Source: Nocardioides sp. zg-DK7169 (GTDB lineage Bacteria; Actinomycetota; Actinomycetes; Propionibacteriales; Nocardioidaceae). From it: a DNA stretch of 64,000 bases. The notes beneath the pieces are model-generated. The model saw nothing but the letters and a program-made list of their open reading frames with translations. It did no database searches and was not told the DNA's origin. The translations under genes and the position numbers were made by a program. Below, in pieces: positions 62,554-64,000 of this stretch (positions are counted from its first letter, which is position 1; each line of letters opens with the position of its first letter). The stretch lies in contig NZ_JABJRA010000013.1 in assembly GCF_013155365.1 (NCBI RefSeq), forward strand, positions 62,001 to 126,000. Reading direction: 5' to 3'.

Positions 62554-63255
62554 ATGGACACTCTCGCGCGCATCCCGACCGACCGCATGCACCTGGGCCT
62601 GATGCTGGCCCTCACCTTCGCCACGGGCCTGGTCGACGCCCTGTGCTACCTCGGGCTTGACCAGGTCTTCACCGCGAACATGACCGGCAACGTGCTGCTC
62701 CTGGGCATGGCGCTCGGCGACGGCGGCGACCTGGCGCTGGCCGGGCCGCTGCTCGCGCTGGCCGGCTTCGCCCTCGGAGCCGCTCTCGTGGGGCGGGTCC
62801 TCAAAGACTCCCACGAGCCGTGGAGCATCCTCTCCACCTGGCTGCTGGGCCTGGTCGCCATCATCGTCCTGGCCGTCGGGGTCGTCCTGCTCGTCACCGG
62901 CGGGGACCCGGACCGCACGGTCCGGCTCAGCGTCACCACGGCGCTCGGCGTCGCGATGGGCACCCAGGCCGCGGCCGCGCGCTTCATCGCGGTCAAGGAC
63001 GTCACGACCATCGTGGTCACCCAGACGATCACCGGGCTCGCGATCGACTCGCCCCTCGGGAACGGGCGCGGACGCTCCGCGGGTCGGCGCGGCGCCGCGG
63101 TCGTGCTGATCATCTCCGGTGCCGCCGTCGGGGCGCTCCTGCTGACCTGGCACCTGGGCGCCACCCTGCTGCTCGCCGGCCTCGTCATCGCCGCCGTCAC
63201 CGTCATCGGCGACCTGCACGCCCGCGCGGTGCGGGCCGCCGCGACGGCGCCCTGA
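62554..63255 (+). CDS. DUF1275 (YoaK) membrane protein
   Basis: 233 residues from the ATG at 62554; a GTG at 62518 would add 12 residues. About six membrane segments. DUF1275 blocks include FATGLVDALCYLGLDQVFTANMTGNVL (core DALCYLGLDQVFTANMTGN) and VAMGTQAAAARFIAVKDVTTIVVTQT. Family of unassigned inner-membrane proteins. Confidence 0.88.
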   Translation: MDTLARIPTDRMHLGLMLALTFATGLVDALCYLGLDQVFTANMTGNVLLLGMALGDGGDLALAGPLLALAGFALGAALVGRVLKDSHEPWSILSTWLLGLVAIIVLAVGVVLLVTGGDPDRTVRLSVTTALGVAMGTQAAAARFIAVKDVTTIVVTQTITGLAIDSPLGNGRGRSAGRRGAAVVLIISGAAVGALLLTWHLGATLLLAGLVIAAVTVIGDLHARAVRAAATAP

Positions 63256-63265
63256 CCGGCCGCGC

Positions 63266-63676
63266 TCAGTCGAGCACGGCGGTGGCCTCGATCTCGACCA
63301 GCAGGTCGGGTGCGGCGAGCGCGGCCACCCCGATGCCGGTGAGCGGCGCGACCGGGGTCTCGATCCCGAGCCGGGCGGCCGCCCGGGAGATGCCCTCGAC
63401 GAAGAGCGGCATCTTGCCCGGCTCGTAGTCGACGAAGTACGCCGTCAGCTTGACCACGTCGTCGAACGTCGCGCCGGCGGCGGCCAGCGCCGTGCCGACG
63501 TTCACGTAGGCCTGCTCCACCTGGGCGGCGAGGTCGCCGAGGCCGATCACGGCACCCTCCGCGTCGATCGCGACCTGGCCGGCGAGGAACACCAGCCGCG
63601 ACCCGGTGCCGATCGACACCTGCCGGTAGAGCCCCACCTCGGGCAGGCCCTCGGGGTCGATCAGTTCCACAGCCAT
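63266..63676 (-). CDS. RidA-family protein lacking the catalytic arginine
   Basis: 136 residues, chorismate-mutase-like trimeric fold with [16 protein letters not shown] and [10 protein letters not shown]. The C-terminal PARTxVGV motif of active RidA, which contains the Arg that binds 2-aminoacrylate, reads [20 protein letters not shown] here, so that arginine is absent. It is therefore probably not an enamine/imine deaminase but one of the Rid subfamilies with other roles. Confidence 0.9.
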   Translation of the reverse strand: MAVELIDPEGLPEVGLYRQVSIGTGSRLVFLAGQVAIDAEGAVIGLGDLAAQVEQAYVNVGTALAAAGATFDDVVKLTAYFVDYEPGKMPLFVEGISRAAARLGIETPVAPLTGIGVAALAAPDLLVEIEATAVLD

Positions 63677-63815
63677 GGTGCGCTCCTCGTGTCGTGGCGG
63701 TACGTCGAGGCGTGCGCTGAGACGCTCCGCACCCCGGAGCAGATCACGCTACGCCCCGCGGCCGACTCAGCCCCCGACAGCAGCCGCCCTCAGGTGCGCA
63801 ACGCGCGGCACCACC

Positions 63816-64000
63816 AACTGGGCCAACACCGCCACGGCGTACGCCGGCCTCCCGGCGCCGCTGAAGGCGCTCGTCGACAACCTCTGGGCGCTGCACAGCA
63901 ACGAGTACGACTACGCGAACGCCTTCGAGCGGGAGGACGAGAGCTCCTACAACACCACCGCCGGCGCCGGAGTCAAGGCCGGCGAGCAGCCCGGCGACGC
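63816..64000 (+). pseudogene. Coding fragment without a visible start, running off the window
   Basis: From about 63816 the frame beginning AAC TGG GCC has almost only G/C third positions to the window end and would read [20 protein letters not shown] followed by [20 protein letters not shown]. No ATG or plausible GTG precedes it: the frame upstream to 63678 has poor coding character. Either the 5' end of a gene is lost or frameshifted, or the start lies in a form I cannot see. Family not recognised. Confidence 0.4.

Overview
High-GC, gene-dense actinobacterial DNA, most like Nocardioidaceae (Nocardioides-type). This rests on codon use with near-universal G/C third positions, frequent 4-nt ATGA/GTGA gene junctions, F420-type LLM enzymes, and an actinobacterial steroid-catabolism gene set; the taxonomic call is inference. 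No rRNA, tRNA, CRISPR, transposase or phage gene was seen. No gap longer than about 300 bases lacks a gene. Layout: (1) 1-9,996, ring A/B steroid degradation: the 3' end of kshA, a small Cys protein and an SDR on +; hsaD-kstD-kshB and hsaA-hsaC-FAD protein on -; hsaB divergent on +. (2) 10,122-18,378: IclR regulator, LLM-SnoaL-SDR operon, acyl-CoA synthetase, MFS exporter, and an orphan peptide-type solute-binding lipoprotein. (3) 18,447-32,261: an HSL-type esterase, then a 12-gene minus-strand operon (31,370 down to 19,489) for beta-oxidation and retro-aldol removal of a steroid side chain: MaoC and DUF35 proteins (a split ChsH2), ChsH1, Ltp2, SDRs, two thiolases, three acyl-CoA dehydrogenase genes (one a double-length fusion) and a hot-dog thioesterase. 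It faces a KstR2-like TetR gene. (4) 32,310-38,104: a second HsaA-like monooxygenase, a tandem ferredoxin-like-fold protein, a second IclR, ipdAB for ring C/D opening, and an SDR. (5) 38,173-41,712: general genes (RNase HI, PPOX-fold protein, TetR, aldo-keto reductase, FAH-family hydrolase). (6) 41,816-45,434: paaABCDE phenylacetyl-CoA epoxidase operon with a PaaR-like operator. (7) 45,603-48,834: secreted and membrane proteins of unknown role. (8) 48,974-52,733: hsaEGF for the 2-hydroxydienoate product of ring A/B cleavage, with an IclR regulator. (9) 53,633-60,569: a PaaX-like regulator with a long C-terminal extension, then a tightly coupled operon of a polar-amino-acid-type ABC importer, an HsaA/DszC-like flavoprotein, two TIGR04076-type small proteins and an LLM oxidoreductase. 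I do not recognise this operon as a described pathway. (10) 60,586-64,000: esterase, secreted EEP-fold enzyme, DUF1275 membrane protein, RidA-like protein and a start-less coding fragment at the edge. How it works together: KstD and KshAB open ring B, HsaAB hydroxylate the resulting phenol, HsaC and HsaD cleave ring A, HsaEFG take the C5 fragment to central metabolism, and IpdAB act on rings C/D; the large operon removes the side chain. Regulatory structure seen by eye: two identical KstR2-type 14-bp boxes; a 15-bp motif near TCCCGCTSATCGGGA repeated at seven sites in five promoter regions of the steroid genes (candidate IclR operator); a 30-bp palindrome before ipdAB; and a possible operator between hsaE and its IclR gene. 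Two intergenic spacers also carry degenerate 21-bp-period tandem repeats in opposite orientation.
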